A DNA stretch of 41,706 bases from Streptosporangium pseudovulgare (GTDB taxonomy: Bacteria; Actinomycetota; Actinomycetes; Streptosporangiales; Streptosporangiaceae), in contig NZ_BMQJ01000034.1 in NCBI RefSeq assembly GCF_014648055.1, forward strand, positions 1-41,706. Direction: 5' to 3'. The notes under the pieces are model-generated. The model did not search any database. It saw only the letters and a list, made by a program, of their open reading frames with translations, and had not been told where the DNA came from. Both the position numbers and the translations under genes were made by a program. This document shows positions 1-8,285 of this stretch, one piece after another. The stretch's first letter is position 1. Each line of letters begins with the position of its first letter.

Positions 1-521
1 TCGTCGCCGGAGGCGCGGAAGCCGTCGCCGTGGCCGCGGACGTGGACGCGTAGGGCGGTGTACTTGTCCTGGCCGATGCCGGGCAGGGTCTGGCAGCCGG
101 AGGCGGGTCCGATCGTCGAGTCGGTGATGGTGAACCGGAAGGTCCTGTCACCGTCGGCGTTGACGACGTATCCGTCGATCTGGCTGTTCCTGATGGTCAC
201 GCCGTCGGCGTGGACGAGCAGCACGCCGGGGACGCGCACGCCGTCGAGGACGGTGCCGGACTTGGTGACGCGGTAGGCGGCGCCGTCCTCGTTCAGCGCC
301 AGCGTCCGAAGCCTCGTGCCGGGCGGCACGCCCGTGCACGCCGGCGTCGGGTATCCGGGGCAGCGGCCGGCGGCCCCGGGAGCGGGGCCGGTGGTGGGCA
401 CGACCGGTCCGGGGGTGGGCCCGCCGCTCCTCGCCGGAGGAGCCGGTGCGGGGGTGCCGCACCCGGCCAGCAACGTCACGGCGGCCACCGGGACGGCGGC
501 GAGCAGGCTGCCCCATCGCAT
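1..521 (-). CDS. Secreted lipoprotein with beta-helix-like region (partial, cut by window edge)
   Basis: The reading frame starts at ATG 521 and stays open to base 1, so the C-terminus is missing (173 residues seen). The N-terminus is a lipoprotein signal: MRW, a hydrophobic stretch rich in Leu/Ala/Val, then the lipobox LLAGC with Cys at about residue 22. A Pro/Gly/Thr-rich linker follows (about residues 23-58). From about residue 70 the sequence has the short beta-strand rhythm of right-handed beta-helix proteins (for example VTIRNSQIDG and FTITDSTIG). Such folds are common in polysaccharide lyases and glycan-binding proteins, but no catalytic motif is visible in the part present. It lies 8 bases downstream of the RmlC-like gene on the same strand and is probably co-transcribed with it. 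Its role in the glycan pathway is inference from position. Confidence 0.72.
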   Translation of the reverse strand, partial: MRWGSLLAAVPVAAVTLLAGCGTPAPAPPARSGGPTPGPVVPTTGPAPGAAGRCPGYPTPACTGVPPGTRLRTLALNEDGAAYRVTKSGTVLDGVRVPGVLLVHADGVTIRNSQIDGYVVNADGDRTFRFTITDSTIGPASGCQTLPGIGQDKYTALRVHVRGHGDGFRASGD

Positions 522-529
522 CGCGTCGT

Positions 530-1093
530 TCACCTCGTCGCTTCCGGGCTCCGGAGCCGGTCCCGTAGTCGTTCCCATGATCCCGCGGAAAGATCCCGGT
601 CGCTGATCGCGGAGACCGGAAGCGGCCAGTCGATCCCCAGCGCCGGGTCGTCGTAGCGGACCGACAGGTCCTCGACGGGGTCGTGTTCGCGGTCGATGCG
701 GTAGCACACGTCGGTCTGCTCGGTCAGTGCCTGGAACCCGTGCAGCAGCCCCGGCGGCACGTAGAGGGTCACGAAGCTCTCGTCGTCGAGCAGCACCGAG
801 ATCCGCTCGCCGAAGGTGGGCGAGTCCGGGCGGGCGTCCACCAGCACGTCGTGCACTGCCCCGCGCGCGCAGCGCACCAGCTTGGCCTCGCCCCGGCCGG
901 AACGGCCGTGCAGGCCGCGGATCGTGCCCCGGCGCGAGCGAGACTGGCTGTCCTGGACGAACGCGGCGGGGTCGAGCCCGGCCCGCTCGGCGACGACCGC
1001 GTCGAAGGTCCGGGTGAACAGCCCCCGGTCGTCACGGTGCGGCGTCGGTACGAACAACAGCACCCCGTCGATGGCGGTTCGCTCTACTCTCAA
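530..1093 (-). CDS. dTDP-4-dehydrorhamnose 3,5-epimerase-like protein (RmlC family)
   Basis: This 187-residue cupin-type protein has the usual length of RmlC. RmlC epimerizes C3 and C5 of dTDP-4-keto-6-deoxyglucose on the route to dTDP-rhamnose. Visible family features are an N-terminal GVLLFVPTPHRDDRG strand pair, the RGLH motif at residues 59-62 (His62 is the likely base), HDV at 81-83, LLHGF at 116-120 and Tyr131 in CYRID, which matches the conserved catalytic Tyr. No rmlA, rmlB or rmlD homologue is close by in the window, so it could act as a 3- or 5-epimerase on another 4-keto sugar. The gene diverges from the GT2 gene at 1143 with only 49 bases between the starts. Confidence 0.88.
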   Translation of the reverse strand: MRVERTAIDGVLLFVPTPHRDDRGLFTRTFDAVVAERAGLDPAAFVQDSQSRSRRGTIRGLHGRSGRGEAKLVRCARGAVHDVLVDARPDSPTFGERISVLLDDESFVTLYVPPGLLHGFQALTEQTDVCYRIDREHDPVEDLSVRYDDPALGIDWPLPVSAISDRDLSAGSWERLRDRLRSPEATR

Positions 1094-1142
1094 GGCGTCA
1101 TCCCATTTCTCGCGGTTTCACGGTCGGTCGGGAGGCGTTCCG

Positions 1143-2111
1143 GTGAGCGACCAGGTGAACGACCCGGTGCCGGGCCCGGCGGACGTCCCGGCGACGGTTC
1201 CCGGGTGCGACCCGGCGGACGGTCCGGACGGCGCCGGCGGGGACTCCCCGTCCCCCGCCGGGTGGCCGGTGGTCAGCATCGTGGTGCCGGCGCACGATGA
1301 GGAGGCCGTCATCGCGGGCGGCCTGGCCCGGCTGCTCGACGGTTCGGCGCCCGGCGAGTTCGACGTCGTGGTGGTGGCCAACGCCTGCTCCGACCGTACG
1401 GCGCGGGCCGCCCGGCGGCCGGGCGTGCGGGTCCTGGAGACACCGGTTCCGGGCAAGGCCCACGCGCTGCGGCTCGGTGACGCGGCCTGCCGTACGTTCC
1501 CCCGTCTCTACCTGGACGCCGACGTCGAGCTGGACGCCGCGTCGGTGCGCGCGCTCGTCGCCGCCGCGGCCCGGCCGGGGGTGCTCGCCTGCGCCCCGGT
1601 GCCCGACTGGGACCTCGCCGGGACCGGCCTGGTCGCCCGGCGCGTGCACCGGGTGCACGACCGGCTCGTCGCGCCGCTGCGCGGGCTGGCCGGGGCCGGG
1701 GCCTACCTCCTCACCGGACGGGGGCACGCCAGGGTCTTCCCCATGCCGGACGTGATCTCCGACGACGGCTGGGTGCACGGGAGCTTCGCCCCGCACGAAC
1801 GGGTGACCGTGCCCGAGGCCCGGACCCTCGTCCGGCCCGCCCCGACCGTCGCGGCGCATCTCAACCGGCGGGTGCGGGTACGGCTCGGCAACCGGCAGCT
1901 CGCCGCGCTGGGCCGGTCCGCGGCTGAGGGCCGCCTGCGGCTCGGCTCGCTGGCCGCCCTGGTGCGGGGGCGCCGGGTGAGCCCGCTCGACGCGGCCTGC
2001 TACCTCGCCGTCCTGCTCATGGACCGGGTGCTGACCCGGGTGCGCGCCCGCCGCGGCGGGCGGGTCCAGTGGGGCACGGACGGCGGCAGCCGCTCCCGCC
2101 CGGCCCGCTGA
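1143..2111 (+). CDS. Glycosyltransferase family 2
   Basis: This 322-residue GT-A type glycosyltransferase starts at GTG 1143. The choice rests on a clear Shine-Dalgarno GGAGG at 1131-1135, 7 bases upstream; the frame is open further upstream but without a comparable site. After a disordered acidic N-terminus (about 1-40) comes the nucleotide-binding VVPAHDEE at 47-54, VANACSDRT at 78-86 and the metal-binding DAD at 125-127. The C-terminal part has basic and hydrophobic stretches but no clear transmembrane helix. It should transfer a sugar from a nucleotide donor in the cytoplasm; donor and acceptor cannot be told. It is the only plus-strand gene in the glycan island and diverges from the RmlC-like gene. 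Confidence 0.87.
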   Translation: MSDQVNDPVPGPADVPATVPGCDPADGPDGAGGDSPSPAGWPVVSIVVPAHDEEAVIAGGLARLLDGSAPGEFDVVVVANACSDRTARAARRPGVRVLETPVPGKAHALRLGDAACRTFPRLYLDADVELDAASVRALVAAAARPGVLACAPVPDWDLAGTGLVARRVHRVHDRLVAPLRGLAGAGAYLLTGRGHARVFPMPDVISDDGWVHGSFAPHERVTVPEARTLVRPAPTVAAHLNRRVRVRLGNRQLAALGRSAAEGRLRLGSLAALVRGRRVSPLDAACYLAVLLMDRVLTRVRARRGGRVQWGTDGGSRSRPAR

Positions 2112-2238
2112 CCCGCGTACCGTGGCGCGGCGCGCGGCGGCCGCTCCCGCCCCGCCGCCCGGTCCGAGTGCCGTGTCACGCCGCGCGGTGGCCGTCACCG
2201 CCCCTCCGGCCGGGCTCCGCGGGCCCGTCGCGGCGGGC

Positions 2239-3006
2239 TCAGGCATCGAGGGCATCGGGCCTCTCGGTGATCTCGTAGACCCGGGTCAGGCCGAACGGGC
2301 CCTCCTGGCGGGTCCCGCGCCCGTGCGTCACCGTGCGCAGGGGGCGGAAACGGCCGGTGCCCAGGAGGAACTCCTCCTCCGTGGGGTTGAAGTAGATCAC
2401 CGTGACCCGGCGCGGGTTGCGGTCCACGCTCGCGACCAGCCGCCCGACCACGGTCTCGAAGGTCTCCCCCCGGAAGGGGTTGTTGAGGAACACCACGCTG
2501 ACGTCGTCGGGGATCCGGTAGTCGAGCGCGTCCGACCGGACGAGCTCGACGTCCCGGCAGCGCAGGCGCAGGCGGGTGGTCGCGAGGTTCCGCCGGGCGA
2601 TGTCGTTGAGCTGCTCCGACAGCTCGACGCCGATCACCTTTCCGAACCGGTACCGGGACGCGGCCTCCAGCACCATGCGGCCCATGCCGGACCCCAGGTC
2701 GACGAACACGTCGCCTTCGCCGACCTCGTCCCGCGGCAGCGCCCGGCGCAGCGTCCGCCAGTTCGCCGCCGAGTAGTAGACCCGGTCGTGGCGGGCCAGC
2801 CCGAACTCCTCCAGGCTCACGACCTCGGCGGTCCGCACGCCGTACCGGCGTTCGAAGAGCAGCCGCCCGGCGGCGCGGCGGAGCCAACGGTGGGCCCGCC
2901 CGAACCCGCCCAGCAGGCCGCTCGCCACCGCCGCCGACGCGTCGGCGACGGCCTGCGCGACGGGGGCGACCTCGGGGGACACGACGGTCTCGACGAGCAC
3001 GCTCAC
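2239..3006 (-). CDS. SAM-dependent class I methyltransferase
   Basis: A 255-residue protein. The start is placed at GTG 3006 because GGAG at 3018-3015 sits 8 bases upstream; an in-frame GTG at 3015 overlaps that site and is unlikely. Motif I reads DLGSGMGR at 103-110, a typical SAM-binding loop. It is followed by the acidic end of strand 2 (GVELS, Glu128) and a motif IV-like FLNNPF at 173-178, reminiscent of the NPPF/DPPY motif of N-methyltransferases and of DOT1-like folds. The N-terminal about 55 residues are Ala/Val-rich and may be an amphipathic or membrane-associated helix. Its position among glycan genes suggests methylation of a sugar or lipid, but the substrate is unknown. Confidence 0.82.
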   Translation of the reverse strand: MSVLVETVVSPEVAPVAQAVADASAAVASGLLGGFGRAHRWLRRAAGRLLFERRYGVRTAEVVSLEEFGLARHDRVYYSAANWRTLRRALPRDEVGEGDVFVDLGSGMGRMVLEAASRYRFGKVIGVELSEQLNDIARRNLATTRLRLRCRDVELVRSDALDYRIPDDVSVVFLNNPFRGETFETVVGRLVASVDRNPRRVTVIYFNPTEEEFLLGTGRFRPLRTVTHGRGTRQEGPFGLTRVYEITERPDALDA

Positions 3007-3168
3007 GATGACCACTCCTTCGTCGTCAGGCCGGTACGGGTCCGGCGCCGGGGGTTTCCGGGACGGATGCCGCGCCGGGGGCCTCCGGCGCGGACCCGGC
3101 TCCGGGATCCCGCGGCGCGGGCCCGGAACCGGGGGTTCCCGGGCGCCGCGCCCTCCTCCACCCGGAGG

Positions 3169-4365
3169 TCACGACCCCGCGCGCCGGGGGAGGGCGGCCT
3201 CGTAGGCGGCCAGCAGCGCCGCCCGGGAGTGCTCCCAGGACAGCGGGCCGGCGACCCGCGCCTGGCCGATCTCACCCATCCGCCGCCGCTCCCCGGGGTC
3301 GTCGAGCAGCCGGGCGACGAGCTTGGCGAACGCCGACTCGTCGTTGGCCGGCGCGTACAGCGCCGCCTCCCCGGCCGACACCCTCGCCTCCCGCAGGTCG
3401 AAGGAGACGACCGGGCGGGCCATCGCCATGTACTCCATGATCTTGTTCATGGTGGACACGTCGTTGAGCGGATTGAGCGGGTCGGGCGCCAGGCAGACGT
3501 CGGCCGCGGACAGGTAGCGCAGCAGGTCGTCGTCGGGGATCCGGCCGGTGAACTCCACCTGGCCGGCCAGGCCCAGCTCACGGGAGAGGGCCACCATGTC
3601 GTCGAAGGTGTCGCCGGCGCCGACGAACACCGCGTGCCAGTCCGTACGGCCCAGCTCGTCGCGGAGCCGGGCCAGCGACCGCAGCGCGTAGTCCACCCCG
3701 TCCTGCGGGCCCATCACCCCGAGGTAGCACAGCAGGTGCGGCCTGCCCCGCCGGAGCCCCTCCTCGACGGGGACCTGGTGGAACCGTTCGACCATCGGGG
3801 CGCTGCGCACCACGAACACCCGCTCCGGCCGCTTGCCGCCCCGCCGGACCGCGACGTCGCGGTAGCTCTCGTTGGTCGCGATGACCACGTCGGCCGCGCG
3901 GTAGGTGAACCGTTCCAGGAGGCGGACGGCCCGGTAGAGGAGGTCCTCGCCGCGGCCGAAGCGCGACAGGTACAGCTCGGGCACCAGGTCGTGCTGGTCG
4001 AAGACGAACCGGGCGCCGCGCCGCCGCATCGCCAGGGCCACCAGGAACAGCAGGTCGGGCGGGTTGCAGGCGTGCACCACGTCCACCGGTCCGACCCGCC
4101 GGGCCAGCCGGAAGGTGTGCCACAGCGCCGTGCCGTACTCCCGCAGGTAGCCGAGCGGGCCGCCGGTCGCCGCCCGCAGCGGGTAGCGGTGGATGCGCAC
4201 CCCCTCGACCTCGGCGTACGGTTCGGTGTCCCGTTTCGCGCCCCGCGGGCAGATGACGTGCACCTCCCAGCCGGCGTCGCGTAGCGCGGTGCTCTCCTGC
4301 CAGACCCGGCGGTCGAACGGCACGGAGAGGTTCTCGACGAGGATGAGTGCTTTCCTACCAGCCAA
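3169..4365 (-). CDS. Glycosyltransferase family 4 (GT-B fold)
   Basis: A 398-residue GT-B glycosyltransferase. The N-terminus (ALILVENLSVPFDRRVWQE, residues 6-24) is the characteristic opening of actinobacterial and proteobacterial GT4 enzymes of the WbuB-like group. HVICPRG follows, with YDGV-type strands further on. The C-terminal donor domain has the NKIMEYMAMARPVV segment (about residues 300-315) that aligns with the E-x7-E region of GT4 retaining enzymes. The start is TTG 4365, which overlaps the end of the upstream dehydrogenase gene by 11 bases, so the two are translationally coupled. TTG is chosen because residues 5-25 are required by the family and no ATG or GTG lies between. Likely a cytoplasmic step of polysaccharide assembly. 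Confidence 0.88.
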   Translation of the reverse strand: MAGRKALILVENLSVPFDRRVWQESTALRDAGWEVHVICPRGAKRDTEPYAEVEGVRIHRYPLRAATGGPLGYLREYGTALWHTFRLARRVGPVDVVHACNPPDLLFLVALAMRRRGARFVFDQHDLVPELYLSRFGRGEDLLYRAVRLLERFTYRAADVVIATNESYRDVAVRRGGKRPERVFVVRSAPMVERFHQVPVEEGLRRGRPHLLCYLGVMGPQDGVDYALRSLARLRDELGRTDWHAVFVGAGDTFDDMVALSRELGLAGQVEFTGRIPDDDLLRYLSAADVCLAPDPLNPLNDVSTMNKIMEYMAMARPVVSFDLREARVSAGEAALYAPANDESAFAKLVARLLDDPGERRRMGEIGQARVAGPLSWEHSRAALLAAYEAALPRRAGS

Positions 4366-5803
4366 GGCCCACGTATCCAGGGTGTGCCCGGCGCGCGGCG
4401 GCGTCGGGGAGGCGGACGAGGTCGATGATCACGCGGTCTCCGGCTCCGGCCAGCGCGTCCAGCACGTCGGGGTCCTTGCATCCGACGACGCAGACGTCGG
4501 CGTGCGCGAGCACCTCGCCCGCGGAACCGCTCAGCAGGTCGCCCAGGTGCGGCAGCCTGCTGGCGATGTAGTCGCGGTTGGCCCCCACCAGCCGCGACAG
4601 GGAGACGTTGGCGTCGTAGATGCGCAGGTCGTAGCCCTTGCCCAGGAGCCGTTCGGCCAGCTCGACCATGGGGCTCTCCCGCAGGTCGTCGGTGCCCGGC
4701 TTGAACGACAGCCCGAACAGCCCGACCCGGCGGCCGCCCGCGGCGGTCACCAGCTCGAAGGCGCGGCGCAGGTGGTCGTCATTGGACGGCAGGACGTGCG
4801 CCAGCAGCGGCACCGAGACGTCGGCCCGGCGGGCCGCGTACACCAGGCCCCGCAGGTCCTTGGGCAGGCACGAGCCGCCGAAGGCGAAGCCCGGCCGCAG
4901 GTAGGCCGGGCTGACGTTGAGCTTGCGGTCGGCGAGGAAGACGTCCATCACCTGGTGGGAGTCGAGGCCGAGCGCCTGGCAGATCGCACCGATCTCGTTC
5001 GCGAAGCTGATCTTCAGGCCGTGGAAGGCGTTGTCGGTGTACTTCGTCATCTCGGCCACCGTGATCGGCACCCGGAACACCTCGCCCGGCAGCCCCTCGT
5101 AGAGTGCGGCGACCACGTCGCCGCTGGCACGGTCCAGCTCGCCGATGACGGTCTTGGGCGGGTCGAAGAAGTCGCGCACGCTGGTGCCCTCGCGGAGGAA
5201 CTCCGGGTTGACCGCCACGCCGAAGTCGGTCCCGGCGGCCAGGCCGGACTCCCGCTCCAGGATCGGGACGAGCAGGTCCTCGCAGGTGCCGGGGAGCATG
5301 GTGCTGCGGAAGACGACGGTGTGCCGCCCTGCCCCGGACGCCGGCGTCCCTGTGGCGGGCGCCTCGGTCGCCTGAGTCGCCGGTGGTTCGGCGGCGGGCG
5401 TCCCGGTGGGCGTCTCGGCGGTGGTCGGTGTCCCGGTGGCGGGTTTCCCGGCGGTGGCCGGTGTCCCGGCGGCCAGCGCGCGGCCGATCTGCTCGGCGAC
5501 CCGCTCCAGGTAGGCGGTGGACAGGCTGCCGTTCGGCGCGGACGGCGTGCCCACGCACACCAGCGAGACGTCGGTCGAGCCGACCGCCTCGGCGACGTCG
5601 GCCGTGGCCCGCAGCGCGCCGCTCCGCACGGCCTCCGCGGTCAGCTCGCCGATGCGCTCCTCGACGACCGGGGCCAGGCCGCGGGTGACCAGGTCGACCT
5701 TGAGCGGGTTGACGTCGACGCCGACCACCTTGTGCCCGGCGGAGGCGAGGCAGGCGGCGGAGACGCAGCCGACGTAACCGAGCCCGAAAACGCTGATTCT
5801 CAC
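4355..5803 (-). CDS. UDP-glucose/GDP-mannose 6-dehydrogenase family protein
   Basis: A 482-residue nucleotide-sugar dehydrogenase that oxidizes a hexose to a uronic acid with two NAD+. The NAD site is GLGYVG at 7-12. The catalytic Cys is Cys312 in GFAFGGSCLPKD, the form typical of the GDP-mannose/UDP-glucose group. NAFHGLKISFANE (258-270) supplies the conserved Lys and Asn. The three expected domains are present. The enzyme is longer than usual because a Thr/Pro/Ala-rich insert of about 48 residues (about 112-159) lies in the NAD domain between helix and strand. The start is GTG 5803 with GGAGG about 10 bases upstream. The product would make the island's polysaccharide acidic. Substrate (UDP-Glc or GDP-Man) is not decided by sequence reading. 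Confidence 0.92.
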   Translation of the reverse strand: MRISVFGLGYVGCVSAACLASAGHKVVGVDVNPLKVDLVTRGLAPVVEERIGELTAEAVRSGALRATADVAEAVGSTDVSLVCVGTPSAPNGSLSTAYLERVAEQIGRALAAGTPATAGKPATGTPTTAETPTGTPAAEPPATQATEAPATGTPASGAGRHTVVFRSTMLPGTCEDLLVPILERESGLAAGTDFGVAVNPEFLREGTSVRDFFDPPKTVIGELDRASGDVVAALYEGLPGEVFRVPITVAEMTKYTDNAFHGLKISFANEIGAICQALGLDSHQVMDVFLADRKLNVSPAYLRPGFAFGGSCLPKDLRGLVYAARRADVSVPLLAHVLPSNDDHLRRAFELVTAAGGRRVGLFGLSFKPGTDDLRESPMVELAERLLGKGYDLRIYDANVSLSRLVGANRDYIASRLPHLGDLLSGSAGEVLAHADVCVVGCKDPDVLDALAGAGDRVIIDLVRLPDAAARRAHPGYVGLGW

Positions 5804-5940
5804 TGGGAACCGCCTCCATGGGGTCGTCCGCGGGCCGCGGGCGGGAGGCGTTTTCCGCGCCCCGCACTGCTCGTTCTTTAATCAGGTGATTTTCTGCGAG
5901 CGTTACGAAGTGAAAAATGGCAGCTCTGACACTTATGGCG
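5804..5940 (-). promoter_or_regulatory. AT-rich intergenic stretch ahead of the sugar dehydrogenase gene
   Basis: About 5873-5940 is conspicuously AT-rich against the surrounding GC-rich DNA and continues into the 3' end of the acyltransferase gene. It probably holds the promoter of the dehydrogenase/GT4 pair (minus strand) and the 3' end of the upstream transcript. No convincing -35/-10 pair could be fixed by eye. Confidence 0.35.
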
Positions 5941-7041
5941 TTAGTTTCTCATTAATGTACGGATTTTTCGGGTCATGTTTTGTAACCCCGGGCCCAGGGG
6001 CGACGCCTTCGCCGCGGCCACCGCCGAGTCGCGCGCCCGCCGCAGCGCCAGCCGGGCCGCGCTCCGGGTGACCAGCCCCTGGCACACCACCGTCTCGCCG
6101 GTCCTGGCCCGCCGCTTGTACTCGTCGTCCCCCCGCCCGAGGTCGACACGGGTGATGCCCAGGGCCGGGGCGGCGGCGACGATCTCACGCAGCAGGATCC
6201 ACCCGGGGGACAGGCCCGCGAAGGCCGGGTCGTAGACGGGGAACCACCAGTGCAGCACGTTTCCCGAGCGGATCCCGAAATGCGCGGCGACCAGATGCGG
6301 GCCCGCGTGCACCGCGGACAGGATCCCGCCGAACGAGGGGTCCCGCACCCGCAGCAGCCGTTCCAGCAGCTCGCGGCGGCCCGGTTCGGCGAAGTGGTCG
6401 CGGACGCCGGTGGCGGCGTACTGTGCCCGCTTCAGCGCCACCACCCGCCCGAGGATCTCCGGGTCGGCCGCGTCGGCGGTGAAGCGCACCGCGCCGTGGT
6501 CCCGCTCGGCCCGCCTCGCGCGGCGCCTGGCCTGCGCCATGTTGTCCCGGCCGCTGCGCGAGGCCCGGCCCAGATACCCCTCCAGCCCCCCGGAGACGTC
6601 GAGGTACGGCGACGCCCGCCGCGACTCCACCCACGGGGTGAAATCCGCGCAGCTCTCCACGAGATGGTCGAACGCGAAGCCGCGCACCCCGCCGGTGAGC
6701 AGGGCCGGCGGGGGGAAGGACGAACCGGGCGCGAGCACCGGTCCCTGGAAGTCGGCGCCCGGCCAGCCCGCGGGCCTGGCCAGCGACCCCTCGCGGTGGT
6801 GGGGCAGCAGGGCGCTGACCACGCCGTCGCCGTCCCGGCCGACGGCGACCCGCACCTCGAAACCGCTCGCGTGCACGGCGGCGGCGAATCCGGGGTGGAA
6901 GTAGGGGCTGTCCAGCAGCGGGTTGGCCGCCCGCAGCGAATGCCAGGCGTCGAGCTCCTCGGCGGTGAGCGCGTCGAAGCCCACCGTCCGCACGCTTCGC
7001 ACGGTCCGGGCGGCGGGCGCCGCGTCCGCGGGCATGGTCAT
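5941..7041 (-). CDS. GNAT-fold acyltransferase, CelD/FemAB-like
   Basis: A 366-residue protein of the CelD/BcsL-type GNAT superfamily, which has two GNAT folds as in FemABX. Evidence: an N-terminal domain beginning FDALTAEELDAWHSL, the central SGRDNMAQARRRARR helix, then in the second GNAT domain LHWWFPVYDPAFAGLSPG and the C-terminal VDLGRGDDEYKRR strand-turn. This last motif is highly characteristic of exopolysaccharide-associated CelD proteins. The start is ATG 7041, with GGGGGAGG about 7 bases upstream. The likely role is acylation of a sugar residue or lipid during polysaccharide synthesis. It follows the GT2 gene at 7065 by 23 bases on the same strand, suggesting an operon. The last dozen codons are AT-rich compared with the rest. 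Confidence 0.85.
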   Translation of the reverse strand: MTMPADAAPAARTVRSVRTVGFDALTAEELDAWHSLRAANPLLDSPYFHPGFAAAVHASGFEVRVAVGRDGDGVVSALLPHHREGSLARPAGWPGADFQGPVLAPGSSFPPPALLTGGVRGFAFDHLVESCADFTPWVESRRASPYLDVSGGLEGYLGRASRSGRDNMAQARRRARRAERDHGAVRFTADAADPEILGRVVALKRAQYAATGVRDHFAEPGRRELLERLLRVRDPSFGGILSAVHAGPHLVAAHFGIRSGNVLHWWFPVYDPAFAGLSPGWILLREIVAAAPALGITRVDLGRGDDEYKRRARTGETVVCQGLVTRSAARLALRRARDSAVAAAKASPLGPGLQNMTRKIRTLMRN

Positions 7042-7064
7042 CGTGGCCTCCCCCCGATCGCCGG

Positions 7065-7988
7065 TCAGTCGGCGAGCTTCCGGATCCGGCGTGACGGCAG
7101 CAGCAGCGCCATGACCGAAGCCCGCGACGTGCGGCGCCCGGCGAGCGCGCGGGCCCCCTCGCCGAGGACGACCGCGGCGAAGAAGAGGGACCCGGCGGCC
7201 GAGCCCCGGCGCCGCCGGAACAGCCGCACCCGGTTGACGGTGAGCAGCGCGGCCAGGGTGGGGTTGACGCCGGAGTCGCCGCCGATGTGCTCGAACACCG
7301 ACGACGGCTCGTACCACAGCGTCCATCCCCGGTCCGCGGCGCGCAGCGCGAACTCGGTCTCCTCGCTGTAGAGGAGGAACGACTCGTCCCACGGGCCGAT
7401 CTCCCGGATGAGATCGGTGGAGACGAGCATGGCCGCGCCCGTCGCCCACGCGGCCGGACCGGCCCGCTCGTACTCCGCGGGGTCGGTGACCAGCTCGCCC
7501 AGGGTGCCGATGCGGCCCGCGAGGCCGCCGCCGATCACCGCCTCGGCCAGCGCCCGCCGTACGGTCGGGGTACGGCGCAGCGAGGGCTGCAGGCTGCCGT
7601 CCGGGTTCACCAGCCGCGGCACGGCGATGCCGCACCCGGGCCGCCGCAGGGCCTCGGCGAGGGGGGCCAGCGAGCCCGGCCGCAGCCGGCAGTCGGGGTT
7701 GACCACCAGCACCGCGTCGAGCGCGCCGAGGTCGAGCTCCGCGACCCCCGCGTTGACCGCCGCGGCGTACCCGGCGTTGCGGCCGAGCTGGACGGTCCGG
7801 ACCGGCAGGTCCGCCGCCTCCCCGGCGATCCGCAGCGAGCCGTCGCGGGAGGCGTTGTCGGCCACGACGACACGCGCGAGGCGCGTCCCGCGTGCGCCCT
7901 CGGCGAGGGAGCGCAGGCAGCCCGGGAGGACCTCCGCGCTGTTGTAGGTGACGACCACCACGGCGATCCTGGGCGCACCAGACGTCAT
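7065..7988 (-). CDS. Glycosyltransferase family 2, rhamnosyltransferase-like
   Basis: A 307-residue GT-A glycosyltransferase. IAVVVVTYNSAEVL (8-21) opens the nucleotide-binding fold, VVADNASRDGS (41-51) follows, and NPDC at 97-100 occupies the DxD position, as in many rhamnosyltransferases of the WbbL type. FLLYSEETEFALRAADRG (about 204-221) matches the conserved E-D/E-x-E/D-x-x-R acceptor-side motif of this group. The start ATG 7988 gives the normal family N-terminus; the longer frame from TTG 8033 adds an unlikely extension. The Shine-Dalgarno is weak. The presence of an RmlC-like gene nearby makes a deoxysugar donor plausible but unproven. Confidence 0.88.
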   Translation of the reverse strand: MTSGAPRIAVVVVTYNSAEVLPGCLRSLAEGARGTRLARVVVADNASRDGSLRIAGEAADLPVRTVQLGRNAGYAAAVNAGVAELDLGALDAVLVVNPDCRLRPGSLAPLAEALRRPGCGIAVPRLVNPDGSLQPSLRRTPTVRRALAEAVIGGGLAGRIGTLGELVTDPAEYERAGPAAWATGAAMLVSTDLIREIGPWDESFLLYSEETEFALRAADRGWTLWYEPSSVFEHIGGDSGVNPTLAALLTVNRVRLFRRRRGSAAGSLFFAAVVLGEGARALAGRRTSRASVMALLLPSRRIRKLAD

Positions 7989-8059
7989 GTACGGCTCATC
8001 GTGCCGCGCCGGGACGCCGTTACCGCGTTCCAAAAGGGCGTATCCGGGGCGATGGGGAC

Positions 8060-8230
8060 CGGGGAACGCCGGGACCCGGGGATGCCGGGGTTCGGAGGAC
8101 GCCGTGGCCCGGGGGTATCGGGGTTCGGAGGACGCCGGGACCCGGGAGTGTCGGGGCTCCGAAGGGTTCCGGGATGACGCCGGGACCCGGGAGTGTCGGG
8201 GCTCCGAAGGGTTCCGGGATGACGCCGGGA
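8060..8230. repeat. GC-rich tandem repeats in the gap before the GT2 gene
   Basis: The 297-base gap 7989-8285 holds a repeat array and no credible gene. The core is a perfect tandem duplication of a 45-base unit (8131-8175 and 8176-8220), followed by 10 bases of a third copy. Upstream are degenerate, shorter units of the same theme (GACGCC, GGGACCCGGG, TCGGGG, TTCGGAG). The unit length is a multiple of three, so open frames on both strands look repetitive, but none has a ribosome binding site. Confidence 0.85.
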
Positions 8231-8285
8231 TTCCGGGCCGTCCAAGCCGGCCGGCGCGGCCGACGGGGCCGGCGCGGCCGGCCGG

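Noticed and set aside
530..1093. Complete dTDP-rhamnose pathway
   Set aside because: Only an RmlC-like gene is present; rmlA, rmlB and rmlD are not recognizable in the window.
2122..4284. Plus-strand open frame of about 720 codons opposite methyltransferase and GT4 genes
   Set aside because: Antisense to two recognizable enzymes; composition is that of a GC shadow.
7985..8245. 86-codon repetitive frame (minus) over the repeat array
   Set aside because: The product only mirrors the DNA repeat and has no ribosome binding site.
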